A stretch of DNA of 64,000 nucleotides from Sepiola atlantica (Eukaryota; Mollusca; Cephalopoda; Sepiida; Sepiolidae). Location: contig OY744517.1 of NCBI GenBank assembly GCA_963556195.1, forward strand, positions 79,484,214 to 79,548,213. The letters run 5' to 3'. Both the position numbers and the translations under genes were made by a program. The notes under the pieces are model-generated. The model was not told where the DNA came from and did no database searches. It saw only the letters and a list, made by a program, of their open reading frames with translations. Shown one piece after another: positions 10,284 through 21,835 of this stretch; position 1 is the stretch's first letter, and each line of letters begins with the position of its first letter.

Positions 10284-10920
10284 CTGACATAAATTATTTT
10301 AAAGGAAATACAATTGGTAAATAAGTCAAAACACATTTATTTGGCTTTACATACTCATTTGTGACCCATATACGTTAAAAACATTTTAATATTTAATATT
10401 TAAAACAACTTTTAAGCCAATTTACTGTACCGTAAATAGTGTTGAGATATATAATCCACATTCAACCATTTTGAATCTGAGGAGATGAAGTAAGTACATA
10501 ACCGGAGCGGAATCAAGTAAGGGGTGAATACTTGGCACCTGCATTTTCAAAGAACCCGTTTTTTATTTAATTTCTTTTTAAATAATGGCATGAATAAAAG
10601 TTTAAAATGCAGAAGCCATTTTCTCATATACCCCTGTCATATAAAAGAAGCCTGGTCTGAAAATTAAAATGTCAAGTATTCAGCCCTTACTTGCTACTGC
10701 TCTGGTTATGTATTTACTTCCTCTCCTCGGATTCAAAATGGCTGAACATGGATTATATATCTCAACACTATTTAAGGTACAGTAAATTGTCTTAAAAGTT
10801 CTTTTAAATAATAAATATTAAAATGTTTTTAACACATATAGGTCACAAATGAGTAAGTAAAGCCAAATAGATTTTTGACTAATTTCCCAACGGTATTTCC
10901 TTTAAAATAATTTGTGTCAG
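10284..10920. mobile_element. Foldback element with arms of about 270 bp
   Basis: The left arm 10284-10555 and right arm 10658-10920 are imperfect inverted copies: CTGACATAAATTATTTTAAA at the left pairs with TTTAAAATAATTTGTGTCAG at the right, and the match continues inward to the central 100 bp. No open frame and no clear target duplication. Probably a long-TIR MITE. Confidence 0.8.
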
Positions 10921-11069
10921 TATTAGTAATGGACACCATTTTTTTTTTTTTTTCGTCTGATCATCAAAAAACTTAGTCTAATATTATTCTGATGGAATAT
11001 CATATCATTCCTTTATTTACAGTAATTGATTATTTCGGACCCATCTTTGTTTGTTATGTTCACAATGTT

Positions 11070-11115
11070 CCGACTATCATGCTTTCCAGCCTTTCCAGCC
11101 TTTCCAGCCTTCTTC
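11070..11115. repeat. Short CCTTTCCAG tandem
   Basis: Three to four copies of a 9-bp unit (CTTTCCAGC) within unannotated sequence. Confidence 0.8.
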
Positions 11116-11181
11116 AGGTGTCTTTTATTTTAATTGGTAACCTTCTGGAAATTTCTACTGAAGTCTTTATTTATTCCACTG

Positions 11182-11571
11182 GAGTATTTATTTACCTCCT
11201 CTCCAGGAGGTTAGGCACAAGGCCAGTTTTATCTTACTCCCACAAGTAAGATGTGACCCAAGGTCGGGAAAGTGGGATTTGAAAAGCCAGCGCCCGAGAA
11301 GGTGAGCACTCTGGCCATTAAAAATTGCCTGGGCAGCCCCGTCGGCATTCCCCGATAGGGGCGCCTCAAGCAGTAAGCAATAAACTTACTCCTCCCCAAA
11401 GAGGGGAGGCAAAGCCTGGGAGTGTGGACCTCCTAGAACTGCACAGGACCGACCCATAGATCGGCGTAAATCAAGCCCCGAAGGCCAAGACAATACCAGT
11501 TTATGGGGTGTAGTATCCATTGGAACAGATACTACACTTTGATCTTAGCCAAAAGGTCAAGAAGGAGTAGT
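11182..11571 (-). mobile_element. U2-snRNA-headed SINE, subfamily A, near full length
   Basis: Minus strand: the 5' head at 11569-11523 reads CTTTTGGCTAAGATCAAAG then TGTAGTATCTGTTC, matching U2 snRNA from about nucleotide 12 to 46 with one inserted A. The roughly 330-bp body contains GGTCCACACTCCCAGGCTTT and GGCGCCCCTATCGGGG, and the 3' end is near GGAGGTAAATAAATACTC. Related copies lie at 19110, 34372, 52598 and 61736. U2 pairs with intron branch points; here its fragment has become the start of a mobile repeat. Confidence 0.85.
11523..11569 (-). ncRNA. U2 snRNA-derived head (pseudogene segment)
   Basis: Contains the U2 5' stem region and the branch-point-binding GTAGTA. It stops at about U2 nucleotide 46, so no Sm site or later stem-loops are present and it is not a working snRNA gene. 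Confidence 0.85.
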
Positions 11572-11679
11572 TCTCTCATTCCATGTTTCATACCTATTTT
11601 TAAATATCTCACATCATTTAATTTTTATTAAGTTTCTTGGTAATATATATAAACAATGCCTCTTTTTTTTTTTTATTAT

Positions 11680-12085
11680 CTTTCCGTTTTTGCTGGAGAT
11701 GGGGCATCCTACCGGATGCCAGACATTCACCGGCTATTTCAAACATTCCAGCCTAGAGATCTTTTTAAGATTCTAACCGTCCCTTGAAGTGCAATTGTTT
11801 GTATTTCTCTTGCACTCGGTTCATCGGGTATACTCGCCAGATAGCTTTTGAAATTCTTTTTCATTAGTCCTGTTGCTCCTATAATTACTGGTATGATGGA
11901 GATTTTCCTAAGATTCCAGTTTCTTTTCATGTCGTACATAAGACCTTGGTATTTCGTAATCTTTTCCCTTTCTGCTCTGTTTAATCCTACATCATTAGGG
12001 ACACTGACTTCAACTAGGGTTGCTACTTTCTCCCTTTTGTCCCATATTACGATGTCAGGTTTAACAGCTCCGTTTTCTAGATATG
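11680..12085 (-). pseudogene. LINE C-terminal restriction-like endonuclease domain, copy 1
   Basis: The minus-strand frame 11939-11739 encodes YDMKRNWNLRKISIIPVIIG followed by ATGLMKKNF and the ending LKRSLGW. Upstream, in broken frames, are VKPDIVI-like and EVSVPND-like segments. It matches the better-preserved copy at 43470-43990, which shows the PD...E.K arrangement of the nuclease found in R2/Dong-type LINEs. The copy is truncated and frameshifted. Confidence 0.75.
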
Positions 12086-12127
12086 TAGCTGTAGGGATTG
12101 CATAGTCTGTGTGTATGTGCGTGTGAT

Positions 12128-12946
12128 GTTTGTGTGTTCCCTTATAGAAAGAAAAGTTAGTGAATCTAAATAAAATCTAAAAGTGTATTATGTAAAATTT
12201 ACCGAGGAAGACAATGGAAGTGGTCCCGAATCTCTAAATGCACCCCTATTAGGGTATAGCTCCTTTAAAACTTCAAGTATATCCTATTTTTATGAAATTT
12301 AAACCATATCTATAAAATTTTCTGGGAAGACAATCAAAGTGGTCCGAATCTCTAAGTGTCCGCCTAACCTAAGGCAACTATGGGAGCCAAACCTTTGTTA
12401 AAACTTCAAATATGCCCTATTTTGATGAAATTTATATCATATACATGGACGGCGGCACTGGGGGGGGGGGCAGGGGGGACTCAAGCCCCCTCACTTTTTG
12501 CCTTGGGCCCCCCCACTTTATGGTCATCAATAATTAAGTTGATATGCATGTGTTTAACCGCCCCCCCTCACTTTTATAACTGTCCCGCCGGCCCTGATAT
12601 ATATATAAAGTTCTCCGAGGAAGACAATGGAAGTCGTTCCGAATCTCTACGTTACACTCTATGCGCCAAATATCTATGTGCCATCATCTATAAGTTACAC
12701 ATGGGGACAGAACCCCCTTAAAATTTTAAATATGTATATCCGATTTTAATGAAATTAAAACCATATGTATAAGACACTAATTCAGAGGGTTTTCCAACAT
12801 TTCAGCTTCTTCTAACTATATTAGGGGGCGAAACGAGAGAAGGGAGCAGTAAAAACAAAGAAAGTAATATGGGGTTATGAACATAGTAAAAAGGTACATA
12901 ATATTGATCCTCATTTAATCCCGAGCAACGTCGGATCACCCTGCTT

Positions 12947-12955
<9 letters not shown>
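12128..12955 (+). mobile_element. Non-autonomous Helitron, 5' truncated
   Basis: Shares with 32770-33319 the segments TTTGTGTGTTCCC, AAATTTACCG, AGACAATGGAAG and the end CCCGAGCAACGTCGG. The terminus here reads CTTG rather than CTAG and runs into an AAT repeat. An internal block is duplicated relative to the other copy. It has a GC-rich insert at 12440-12600. Confidence 0.65.

Positions 12956-12985
<30 letters not shown>
12947..12985. repeat. AAT trinucleotide repeat
   Basis: AATAAT run between the Helitron end and a LINE remnant. The long minus-strand frame across it (12911-13537) is a shadow of the LINE. Confidence 0.95.
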
Positions 12986-12989
<4 letters not shown>

Positions 12990-12990
<1 letters not shown>

Positions 12991-13545
12991 TGAGTGAATG
13001 CCCAAAACTGGCCCCAAAAGAATACAAAGATAGGCATGCCTGCATGGAGAAAGCAGTACACTGAGAGCTATGCAAACAAATGCATTTTGAACACTCGGAC
13101 AAATTGTACAAACATAAACCAGAGACAGTACTCGAAAACGAAAAACACAAAATCCTCTGGGATATGAAGGTACAAACAGATAAACTCATACAAGCAAGGA
13201 GATCAGATGTAATAGTAGTCAACAAGAAAGAAAAATCCTGCCAAATCGTAGATTTTGCCGTCCCAGCTGACCACAGGGTGAAGACCAAGGAGACAAAAAA
13301 ATGAAGCAAATACACGGAACTTGCCAGAGAATTGAAAGGGATATGGAACATGAATAGAGTCAATATAATACCAATAATCGTAGGAGCACTAGGAACAGTC
13401 CCGAAAAACCTGGAAAAAAGACTGTGAGAAATTGGAATCAAAGGGAAGACTGAGACTATACAATGGACGGCAATAATGAAAACAGCTGAAATCTTAAGGA
13501 AAATCCTCGAATGTGGAAACCAACCCATATAAATCATGAACGCTG
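12990..13545 (+). pseudogene. LINE C-terminal restriction-like endonuclease domain, distinct family
   Basis: One plus-strand frame with in-frame stops (for example TGA at 13062-13064 and 13302-13304) encodes ECPKLAPKEYKDRH, YKHKPETVLENEKHKILWD, ARRSDVIVVNKKEKSCQIVD then FAVPADHRVK, and later NIIPIIVGALGTVPKNL. The ...SD...(Q)IVDFAVP pattern corresponds to the PD-(D/E)XK-like nuclease at the C-terminus of site-specific-type LINEs; the usual PD reads SD. It is a dead relic ending in an AAT-rich tail at 13575-13595. Confidence 0.8.
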
Positions 13546-13684
13546 ACCGGCTACATGGAAGGCGTAATAGAAATTAAAAAAAAAAATAATAATAAAAAGA
13601 ATACTACACAAACCAAAGGGAACCAAAACTACAAGAAATCTCATAAACTACCCCCCCCCCCTCCAAAAAAAACGTACACACACT

Positions 13685-14025
13685 TTGATGGTATTAGTCT
13701 CGGCTGGTACCGCACAAATTGGTTATGAAGGATCAAGGACGATGGAAGGACCGAGGAGAGGGAACCACCAACCATACCTCCACTCGAAGGGTACGGAGAG
13801 TACTGGCACCTTGGGGAGGCTTATTTCCACTCAAATTCCAGAGAAGATCAATGGTCGTTGCCAGTGAGAAACCAATGGTAAACAGCTGTTGCAATGATGT
13901 AAAGTGATTTGCAATGGTTATCGAAAGAGGCAGAGAGTGCTGGAAATCTGATGAGACTTGTTATCACCCAGTCAGGGAATATCACTGATAATGACTTGTG
14001 TGAAAACTCTTAACGAGTAAATAAT
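13685..14025 (-). repeat. Dispersed repeat of about 360 bp, copy 3 (inverted)
   Basis: Reverse-complement match to 8575-8935 and 9042-9402. Two overlapping frames here are not conserved in the other copies. Confidence 0.75.
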
Positions 14026-14639
14026 AATAAATATTTAATTAAAATATAAGCATAGGATATGCAATATGAGTATGGGTAAATAATTATACTAGATATTTAT
14101 AAATCCCAGAAACTCACCTGAGATTGTTATAGTGGATAAAGGCGTAGATTAAGAAATATCCTCAAGTGAATTCTACATAGTGATTGTTATAATGAGATTC
14201 CCTCTTGAGGTGATTGGAAAAAGGTAGGATAATAAATAAGTATTATAACCTAGATAGTAACGTGCTGTAGGTCAAGGATGTGGGTTGACATTACGTTTGG
14301 AATGTGACTATGATTACTTTGATAATTGTAAGGTTGAGACTAAAATGGAAATTGTAAACGTTGTATTATTTTTATTTCGACATATGCTGGCTGAGAAATG
14401 TATTAAAAACAATTGCAGAGTTACGTCACCAATTGAATTTAACTTAAAAATCCTACTAAAAAAATAGCATGGTTTGTAAACTGCAGAAGTACCGACTCAA
14501 GTATAAATCCTAGTACTGAGAAATATCATGAGAAAGGGAGATAATTTGAATATGATTGGATGCCACCCTCAATTTGGATGTCCATACTCTCCTCCCTGCT
14601 CTACATACTACTGGGTCAGAGTGTAGCATAGTGTGCGAG

Positions 14640-15010
14640 GAGAAGGATCTCTTTGATCCCCACAGATCTTCTTCATCAACAGAAACAGCTGTCCGTCTCT
14701 CTGATGTAGTTGGTGACGTCTTGCTGTAAAGATGGTTGCAACGGTTATGTAGCAGTTGTAAAGAGTTTGATCTTTATTCATTTCTCTTGGTGTCTGGAAT
14801 AACTAAAGCAATTAAAAACAACAACAAAAACTCCATTAATTGCCCTGAAATTTGCTTTACTTCTAACAGTAATTTGCAGCAAGTACATCCAGATGAACTG
14901 TATCTTCCTCCTTTTAACCTCCATAGCTTGGAGGAGGACAACTCGAAACCAATGACTGATCAGTTCTCAGAGGTAGAAACTCTGTTAATTTTCTGCCACA
15001 GACTTCCTCC
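14640..15010 (+). repeat. Weak dispersed repeat (partner at 38270-38640)
   Basis: Shared order of short blocks: GGAATAA...AAGCAATT, CCATTA.TTGC, CAGCAAGT.CA.CCAGATG then CATCTTCCT or TATCTTCCT, and a later GACTTCCT. Similarity is patchy and was judged by eye. The rest of 14030-14640 shows nothing recognisable. Confidence 0.4.
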
Positions 15011-15262
15011 CAAACGTCATATCCTGCCATGTAACATACCGTCTTTCATTAATCCATACTGTAGCAGTTACATGAGAGATCTTTTTTTTGTTTATATGTA
15101 CGTGCAATATCTTGCGTTATGTCGAGCTGTAATTTGGTTGGCGTATTGATACACAGGCGATTAGCGCACCACTAACATGTGCACTCAAAGCTTACTGATT
15201 TCAGTTCCCAAGTAGATTTCAGGGCAAGACATCCTCTATCCCATTCTCATCAGGCAAGATGT

Positions 15263-15388
15263 GGAACTCCAGGAATACCACATTATGTTTATGACAAAAG
15301 CCATGGAACTCCAGGAATACCACATTATGTTTATGACAAAAGCCATGGAACTCCAGGAATACTACATTATGTTTATGACAAAAGCCAT
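15263..15388 (+). repeat. 42-bp tandem repeat, three copies
   Basis: A unit starting GGAACTCCAGGAATACCAC repeats exactly three times with one base change in the third. The unit is a multiple of three, so both strands stay open and give repetitive peptides; there is no other sign of coding. Confidence 0.95.
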
Positions 15389-15399
15389 CTGACCTAGCA

Positions 15400-16402
15400 A
15401 CTCTCTTTATGTTCCAGTGTTCTTGAGAATAAAGTTGATTCATATTTTATTGGAGGTGTTTGGTGTTTTCATGGAAGATGGTGACCCTTTTCTTACTCAC
15501 TCATCACTCTGGTCAGATGTGTTCAGACATGGCCAGCTCTACAAAGTGACTTTCTGCATCCTGACGTTCTTCCAGACCAATCATCGCCCAACTAAAATAC
15601 AATAATTTCTCTACTTCTTTTAACACTTGAGACCTTTGCTTCGTTAACATAGTCACTCCTTTAGCCACATCAGTCCAGGCTTTAACACATCCTTTTTTTT
15701 TAAGATAGTACAAATCATTGATTTCGACATGTCGTACTACTTGACAAGACCGGTAACACGAACAGTATTTTCATGTTTATCAGTGCATCACAAACAATGC
15801 AACAATGAACACTGTTGACAATATGCAAATCTGAGTACTGTTGATGCTCTAAGAGACACTAGTATGGCACAATATCATTACATTGTTCAAAAAATGTGTC
15901 CAAGACTGTTTTGCATGTGAACCGAGGTTCAACTGTATTTACTTCGCATTAGTTATTGTGGTGACGTTCAGTCTTCATCTTTCTCAGATTCATTTATAAA
16001 CAGTTTAATTCAGAGTGGTTCAATTTGAAACAAAATCGTTAAATGATCCGAAAGTTAGGGTCTTGTGTTTATAATGAAAATCGATCAATGCCATGATAAG
16101 ATGGATGTGTGGCTGCAAATTGGAAGAAAAGATCCCATCCCATGATGATTAATACCAATTATAAACAATCCCCAGAGTACAAGTGTTTTATAATTGGTAT
16201 GGGTTTTAGGTCTACATTGGATTGGGAAGGTGTGAAAAGCGGATCGACAAAACAATTTTCATCTTTTATCTATTATTATACTAAAGCTGAGTTAATCAAC
16301 GTTTGTTTCCCTAAGGCTTTTTGCCTATATATTTTAATCACAACAAAATACATGTTAAAATATTCTTTGGTTTGCAGATTGAGTTATGTTTGAAAACAAA
16401 AT

Positions 16403-16441
<39 letters not shown>

Positions 16442-16740
16442 TAAATTATAATTGCCAAAATTCAGTCTTTACTCACGTCATTTATGTTTTGCAATAGCAG
16501 AATTGACGATGGTCTTACAATTGTTTTGCAACATGCAATATGCTACTATTAAACGCAATTACACGCTGCTCTTCAGAAACCACAAGGCAAAGTATTTATA
16601 AAGATATTATATCGAGCATAAAGTTCATGAGAAAAAAATTTAAAAAAACAGAAAACACTCACGCGTTACCCCCCCCCCCCCGGTAACAGGATGATAGAAT
16701 TCCAATCAAGCAACAATATATATATATTTATATATAGAGA
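15400..16740. other. No recognisable gene
   Basis: I see no protein motif and no clear repeat apart from a TA tract at 16406-16440, a C run near 16671 and a short interval of TA just before 16740. Confidence 0.6.
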
Positions 16741-16744
16741 GAGA

Positions 16745-16855
16745 CAGACTGTTTCACTGTAGCTATACAAGCAAGTGCCTCAAGCAAGCCGGAATCGAAA
16801 CTCGACCGCCTGCTCGACAGTCGGTACTCCTAACCATTTCGCTATCAGTCACTTA
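16745..16855 (-). mobile_element. tRNA-headed SINE, decayed hammerhead
   Basis: Minus strand: box A TAGCGAAATGGTTAGGAGT from 16844, box B GAGTTTCGATTCC from about 16803, then GAAACAGTCTGTC at 16755-16743. It is the same family as the 1803-2297 array, but the CTGATGA strand has been lost. Confidence 0.65.
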
Positions 16856-17454
16856 TAGATGGACGACCATGCAAGCACACTTCACGATGTATTTTTGGCT
16901 ACAAAAATAAAAATACGAAAGATAACAATCTTTTTTGTTTACCAGAAAAATTGTTGTTTTATAGCAGTCGGTAATACAGCTTTCTGAAGCACTTCACTAA
17001 AACCTTGGCTGGCAACTATTGGTTAGACAATCATGATAAATGATCACAAATGGTTTGTTTGCTGATCTGATAAGAAGCTTATGCTTCTGTTCAACATGTT
17101 TGATTCTGAACTTCATCCCCGATTCATTGCCAATAATGTAACACACAAAGTTGTAAAACTGTCTAATCTCCATGTTTGATGATGGAGACTTTTATTCACT
17201 CTCTATTGACATTAATTCAGTCCTTTTTTTTTTTTAGTTTAGTGCCAGAAACAGTACAAATATATGCTGTAATTGTTGTATTCGTCTCTTGATGTGGGGA
17301 ATCATACCAACCACCCCAATCTATTATATATGCCCCCCCCCCGCTATCAGACGACTCTTTGTAAAAACCCCAATGTTGCTTTTTTTTAATCACCAAAAGT
17401 CAGAGAATCATCCAATTTGAATTAAATTCTGAACCAAATAGGTCCCATACTGTC

Positions 17455-17865
17455 TGCCAAGCTCCAGCCCCTGTCCCATCGCCGCAATCTTGCATCCCTC
17501 TGTGCTTGTTCTACAAGTACTTCTACAGAATGTGCTCCGATGAACTTCCTGCACTTGTACCCCCTAAACGTAAATACCCCCAACCTACCCGACTAGCAGT
17601 AAAATCCCGTTTCGTCATTGTAGATGCCGGAAGACTCCTACACTAATAGCTTCTTTCTTCGAACCACCTGCCATTGGAATTCCCTCCATGCTCCCTTTTT
17701 CCCCCGATCGTACCAACATGCAAAAATTTTAATGTAATGTAAACAAACATCTTGCTACCCAACTACCCACCCAGGTGTAACACCCCCCCCCCCCCCCTAA
17801 ATCTGGCCCTTATCACAGTAGCTCCTTACACTTCAGTTGCAATATGCTTTGTTTGGGGCAAACAA
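17455..17865 (+). mobile_element. LINE 3' end (RT tail plus UTR)
   Basis: Plus strand, with frameshifts: PLSHRRN, CLFYKYF, a CSDELPALVPPKRKYP-like block, FFEPPAIGIPSM-like reading for WNSLP, and a UTR with CAATATGCTTTGTTTGGGG. Same family as 378-790, 36596-36985 and 59490-59765. Confidence 0.75.
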
Positions 17866-18008
17866 AAGTAAAAAAAAAATATATTTTCCAGCATTTATTC
17901 AATAAATAATATATTTTATAAGTAATACAAATTTTCAAATTTAACATTATTGAGATTTTCAAAAAGTTGAAGTTTGACAGAATTTAAGTTTGGGACATAT
18001 TAATGAAC

Positions 18009-18050
18009 ATTCCGTCCGTCCGTCTGTCTGTCTGTCCGTCCGTCCATCCA
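18009..18050. repeat. CCGT/CTGT tetranucleotide repeat
   Basis: Tetranucleotide tract leading into the satellite-like array. Confidence 0.9.
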
Positions 18051-18054
18051 TCCG

Positions 18055-18540
18055 GATTTTTCTCCGCAACCATTGAATTTCTCTGAAATTTTGCATGAAG
18101 TTGTAACTTTTGTCAGGTTAGAAAGTGACATTCTCCGATTTTTGAAAAAAAATCTGGTTAGCCCCCCAGGGGGTCAAAAGGCCCCAAAATGGCAAAAAAT
18201 GACATTCTTTGCCCCATAACTTTTCATCCATCCATTCAATTTCTCTGAAATTTGACCAAAATGTGGAGGCAATTGTTCCTAATAGAAAATAAGTATCGCT
18301 GACCTTGGAAAAAATCTGGTTCGCGCCCCCAGGGGGTCAAAAGCCCCTTAAAATGGTAAAAAATGACCCTTTTCTCTCATAACGTTTGATCTATCCATTC
18401 AATTTTTCTGAAACTTGGCCAAAATGTAGAGGCAATTGTTCTGGATATAAAATGAGCATCCTTGACCTCAGAAAAATTCTGGTTCGCGCCCCCAGGGGGT
18501 ACAATGGGGGTAAAAAATGCCCCAAATTGCCCAAATTTAT
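18055..18540. repeat. Satellite-like array, three units of about 155 bp
   Basis: Each unit holds CATTCAATTTCTCTGAAA or a variant, then AATCTGGTT or ATTCTGGTT, the palindromic CCCCCAGGGGGT, and AAAATG.CAAAAAATGA. Units start near 18062, 18222 and 18375. A frame through the repeat is not convincing as protein. Confidence 0.85.
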
Positions 18541-18794
18541 TGCATTTTACACTCGCCACATCGAGTCACATACAGAGGGGGATCACACATGTGCAGCTTG
18601 TTTTTGTTGTTGTTGCTGCTTTATCAAAAATATGTTGCTACTGTTAAAAGCGACTCTAAACACTCTTTAAATAAGAGGAGAAAAATAAAACTCAGGAAGC
18701 CTCCAGAACTCTTCTGAAACGCCTGCTCTCAAGGGAATAGTTCAGAGGTAGATAATGCAGATTCTATTGTTTTGAATGCTATTTTACCTCCAAC

Positions 18795-19024
18795 TGTGTG
18801 CCCCTAATTACTTGCCTCTCCACAAGGGCAGAGTTAGGCATTAGGTCGATTTTTAATGTGGGGAAAATCCAGCTCCCCAAAAAAGGGATACTCTGGATTG
18901 GGACAAAAATTAAAATTGTCTCAGTCTAGAAGGATTTCTCCTTCATTGACCGAAGACAGAAAAGATGAAGTGTAGTTTTAAAACAGATATCACACTTTAC
19001 TTCTAGCTAAAAGGCCAAAGACCA
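18795..19024 (-). mobile_element. U2-headed SINE, subfamily B
   Basis: Minus strand: the head GGCCTTTTAGCTAGAAGTAA, then GTGTGATATCTGTTT at 19021-18981, is a mutated U2 5' segment. The body differs from subfamily A (TTTTTGGGGAGCTGGATTTT) and ends near GAGGCAAGTAATTAGGGGC. The same body is at 36306-36496 and, in part, 34672-34740. Confidence 0.75.
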
Positions 19025-19109
19025 ACAATATTTAGATTTTTTTGATTCATATAGTGAGTTCAATTTCAAGTCTAGGTAATTAACTATTTTTTTTTCACAC
19101 AAATTCATG

Positions 19110-19372
19110 AGTTATTCATCTCCCTCCCATCGCGGGAAGATGTGACACAAGGTCGGAAGGTGGGGATTGAAAAGCCAGCGCCCTAGAAGAAGAGCACTCA
19201 GGCCTACAAAAATGCCTGAGCAGACCCGTCGGCATTCCCCGGTAGTGGCACCTCAGGCGATTAGCAATAAACTATCCCCTTCTCAAAGCGCGAGAAGGTA
19301 AAGTCTTGGAGGGTGGACCTCCTAGAACTGCACTGAACAATACCTCAACCCAACAGAGCAGGGCCAGAATAT
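19110..19372 (-). mobile_element. U2-SINE subfamily A, head missing
   Basis: Body matches 11182-11500: AGATGTGACACAAGGTCGG, AAAGCCAGCGCCC, CCCGTCGGCATTCCCCGG and CCTCCTAGAACTGCAC all occur on the plus strand. The U2 head is replaced by an unrelated end at 19340-19372. Confidence 0.8.
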
Positions 19373-19874
19373 GCCACAACAGCCTACCCTCTGTTGGACT
19401 AATCGCTGAGGACGTATCCTTGACTGGCATGAAAAGCTTTGAGATTTGATTAATATTTTCTTTAATTTATGTCCAGTGCCAACAACTTTCTTCCTGATTG
19501 TTTTGACGGCAAAAAAAAAAAAAAACATTTGTGAAAGACAACTTTCTCAATCGAATTTTGATGTAAAAAAATGACAAAATTCAGTAGGAAAAATCAATAA
19601 ATTCCACTGGCTGGGCTGATGTTACTCAGGCGATTTGTATTCATTCATGGATGACCTTCACAGATTACTTTGATTGGATAAAATAATAATTAGATAATAA
19701 AAGCAATTTATGTTCCTTTTTTTTTTAACATAAGTTGATCAAAATAACTCTCAGAACCGAGATGAAAGGAAGCAATTTTATTGTAGCAAAAAATAATTTA
19801 GAAAACAAATTTTATATATTTTAAAATAAAAACAAAATTTCAACTCTTATAATTGTTAATATAATTATTATCTA

Positions 19875-19925
19875 CTAGCAGGACCCATGACCCGGCGTTG
19901 CCCGAGGGAGGTGAGAAATAAAAGA
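19875..19925 (-). mobile_element. Helitron 3' end
   Basis: Minus strand: CGGGCAACGCCGGGTCATGG, then GTCCTGCTAG at 19884-19875, followed by T. The hairpin CGGGCAACGCCGGG-type plus CTAG is a classical Helitron terminus. The element extends to the right; its 5' end is not identified. Confidence 0.7.
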
Positions 19926-19989
19926 ATGATTTAACTATAAAAAATAACTGCAAAAAAAGAATTTTCCCCAATAATTAAAAATTTTAGCT

Positions 19990-21315
19990 TTTAGAGTGGG
20001 GGATCACTTTCCTATATAAATAAATTTAACGTAAAATGTGTGTATTAACTAAGCTTATATTTTTATTTTATTTTATTTATTTTTTTTGGGGGGGTCCTAC
20101 AATAAAATGAAGTACGGAAACATATTTAATATTTTGGGATACGTTTTGTGTGTATAGATGGTGGTGGGCAATTTTTTTGTGCTTTTAAGGAATAGGTATC
20201 CAGAAATTTGTAGTTGTGACATAAGCAGTTCAGACTTTCTGCAGAAAGACGAATAAAGTTCCGATGCTTCTACACAATACGAACTGAATAAATCTAAAAC
20301 TTAGTTTAATAGTGTTAGCTTAGGGTTAGCTTAGAGTTAGCTAAGTGTAAAAATTTAAAAAAAAACACTTTGGTTCATATTGTGTTGATTGTTCGGTGAA
20401 GCTCGTTAAATCACCCCAAAAAGTAAAATTTGAAGTATTTGAGGAGTTAAACTTTAATAAGTCTGTTTTTAAATCTCAAACAACTTATGTTTAGGGTAAA
20501 CCGGGGTGAAATGGGCCACTTTTTTGGCGTTTTCTTTCTGTGACATCTGATAACTTCCCCAAAACTGCATGCATGAAGTGGTGTATGTGTTAAGGGTAGC
20601 AAATGGGGTCTCAGCATTCAGTCAAATAAAGATAATGCATGGTAATGTTTCGTATAGTACAAAATGTCCCAAGTTTTATGTATGTTGAAAAAAGAAATAC
20701 CGTGGTGAATAGGGACACCTATCTTAAGATTTGAAAAACACTGTAAAGAAGATGATTAAGTATTTTTTCATCAGCTCATGTCTATTAGATGAAGTTGATT
20801 CACTCTTGCATCCATGTTATCTTTTGGTAACACACAGGGCACACATACTCCTCACAGATGTCACATATACACCAACTGTGAAACAAACATCAAATGAAGT
20901 TCTACTATGTTTATTCATGAAACTTACCATATAATGACTGTTGTTATCTTGTTGGGATGTTTTTTTTTCTTTAATGTTTAAAGTTTGTTAAAAAAAAATA
21001 TACATATTTTTCCATTATTTTTTCATGATATTTTCTTTGTAACTAAAAAATAAGGCATTTCTGCAGTGTACGGACTGTACTATTTTTTAGATAAATTTTC
21101 AAGTTAACTCCAATTTTTACAGTATCTTTTGTTTATTAAACTGTTATGTGAAAGTACAGTTAAGTAAAGTTAAGAATGGCTTTCTAAATAATAATGTTAC
21201 TATTTCACCACTGTTTGTAAACTATAGAAGTAGCCAAATAAATATTTTTTCATTAAAAATATCATACGATGACTGTTTTCTTCTCTATGTAAATATTTTT
21301 CCTTAATTTTTAAAG
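19990..21315. other. No gene; AT-rich, possible Helitron interior
   Basis: Contains a GTTAGCTTAG repeat near 20320 and TAAACCGGGGTGAAATGGGCC at 20494, a motif seen in repeats of other animals. No coding frame is convincing. Confidence 0.5.
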
Positions 21316-21319
21316 TTAA

Positions 21320-21345
21320 CTAGCGTTTTCGCCCACAAAATCATG
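21320..21345 (-). mobile_element. Possible Helitron 3' end
   Basis: Minus strand: TTTTGTGGGCGAAAACGCTAG, ending at 21320 and followed by T. It has the CTAG end but a weaker hairpin. Confidence 0.45.
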
Positions 21346-21375
21346 GAGTTTTCATTCGGCACCCTCTGGCGCTTT

Positions 21376-21835
21376 ACAGAATATGTTCACGGGGAGCTAA
21401 ATCCACTGCAGGGAAGGGGGGATTTTAGGCGATTACATGTAGTTTTATGACCTCGCTACTCGGACTTAGGGTTAGTGGTAAAACAATTTGGTTGACTGCT
21501 CTAAAAAGTTAGAATGGTGGATCATTTAACGTTAAATTTAAATATGAAACTGATTCGCCATTTTAAATTGTAAAATAATTGTTTTTATCCTTCTTTCTTT
21601 CCGTTTTCCAGAATGTTCACAAGTAAAAAGCAGAATCTCATTAGATAAATTCTGTACGTTTTTTTTTGGGGGGGGGGGGAGGACTTTTTAGGCGATCACA
21701 TGTTGTTTTATGACCTTGCAAGTCAAACTTAGAGTTAGTGGTAAAAAACAAAAATTAGTTAACTGCCCTAATAAGTTAGAATGGTCCGGAAATAGAGGTT
21801 CATTTTATGTTAAATGTAAATATGAAGCTAATCCT
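21376..21835. repeat. Direct repeat of about 200 bp, two diverged copies
   Basis: AGAATATGTTCAC.../...TTAGGCGATTACATGTAGTTTTATGACC at 21376-21555 matches 21610-21835 (TTAGGCGATCACATGTTG, then TTTTATGACCTTGC). Both continue with TTAG.GTTAGTGGTAAAA. Confidence 0.75.

Noticed and set aside
11523..11569. A U2 snRNA gene
   Set aside because: Only the first part of U2 is present, and it continues into a repeat body found elsewhere. It lacks the Sm site and 3' stem-loops.
12911..13537. 208-codon minus-strand frame
   Set aside because: It includes a poly-Tyr run from the AAT repeat and lies opposite a LINE endonuclease remnant that gives recognised motifs on the plus strand.
13931..13960. Hammerhead at CTGATGAGACTTG
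   Set aside because: CTGATGA is present but no GAAAC or cleavage triplet follows at a suitable distance; the sequence belongs to the 360-bp repeat.
15219..15443. Repetitive proteins on both strands
   Set aside because: The frames are open only because the repeat unit is 42 bp, a multiple of three. No start context, splice signals or similarity support coding.
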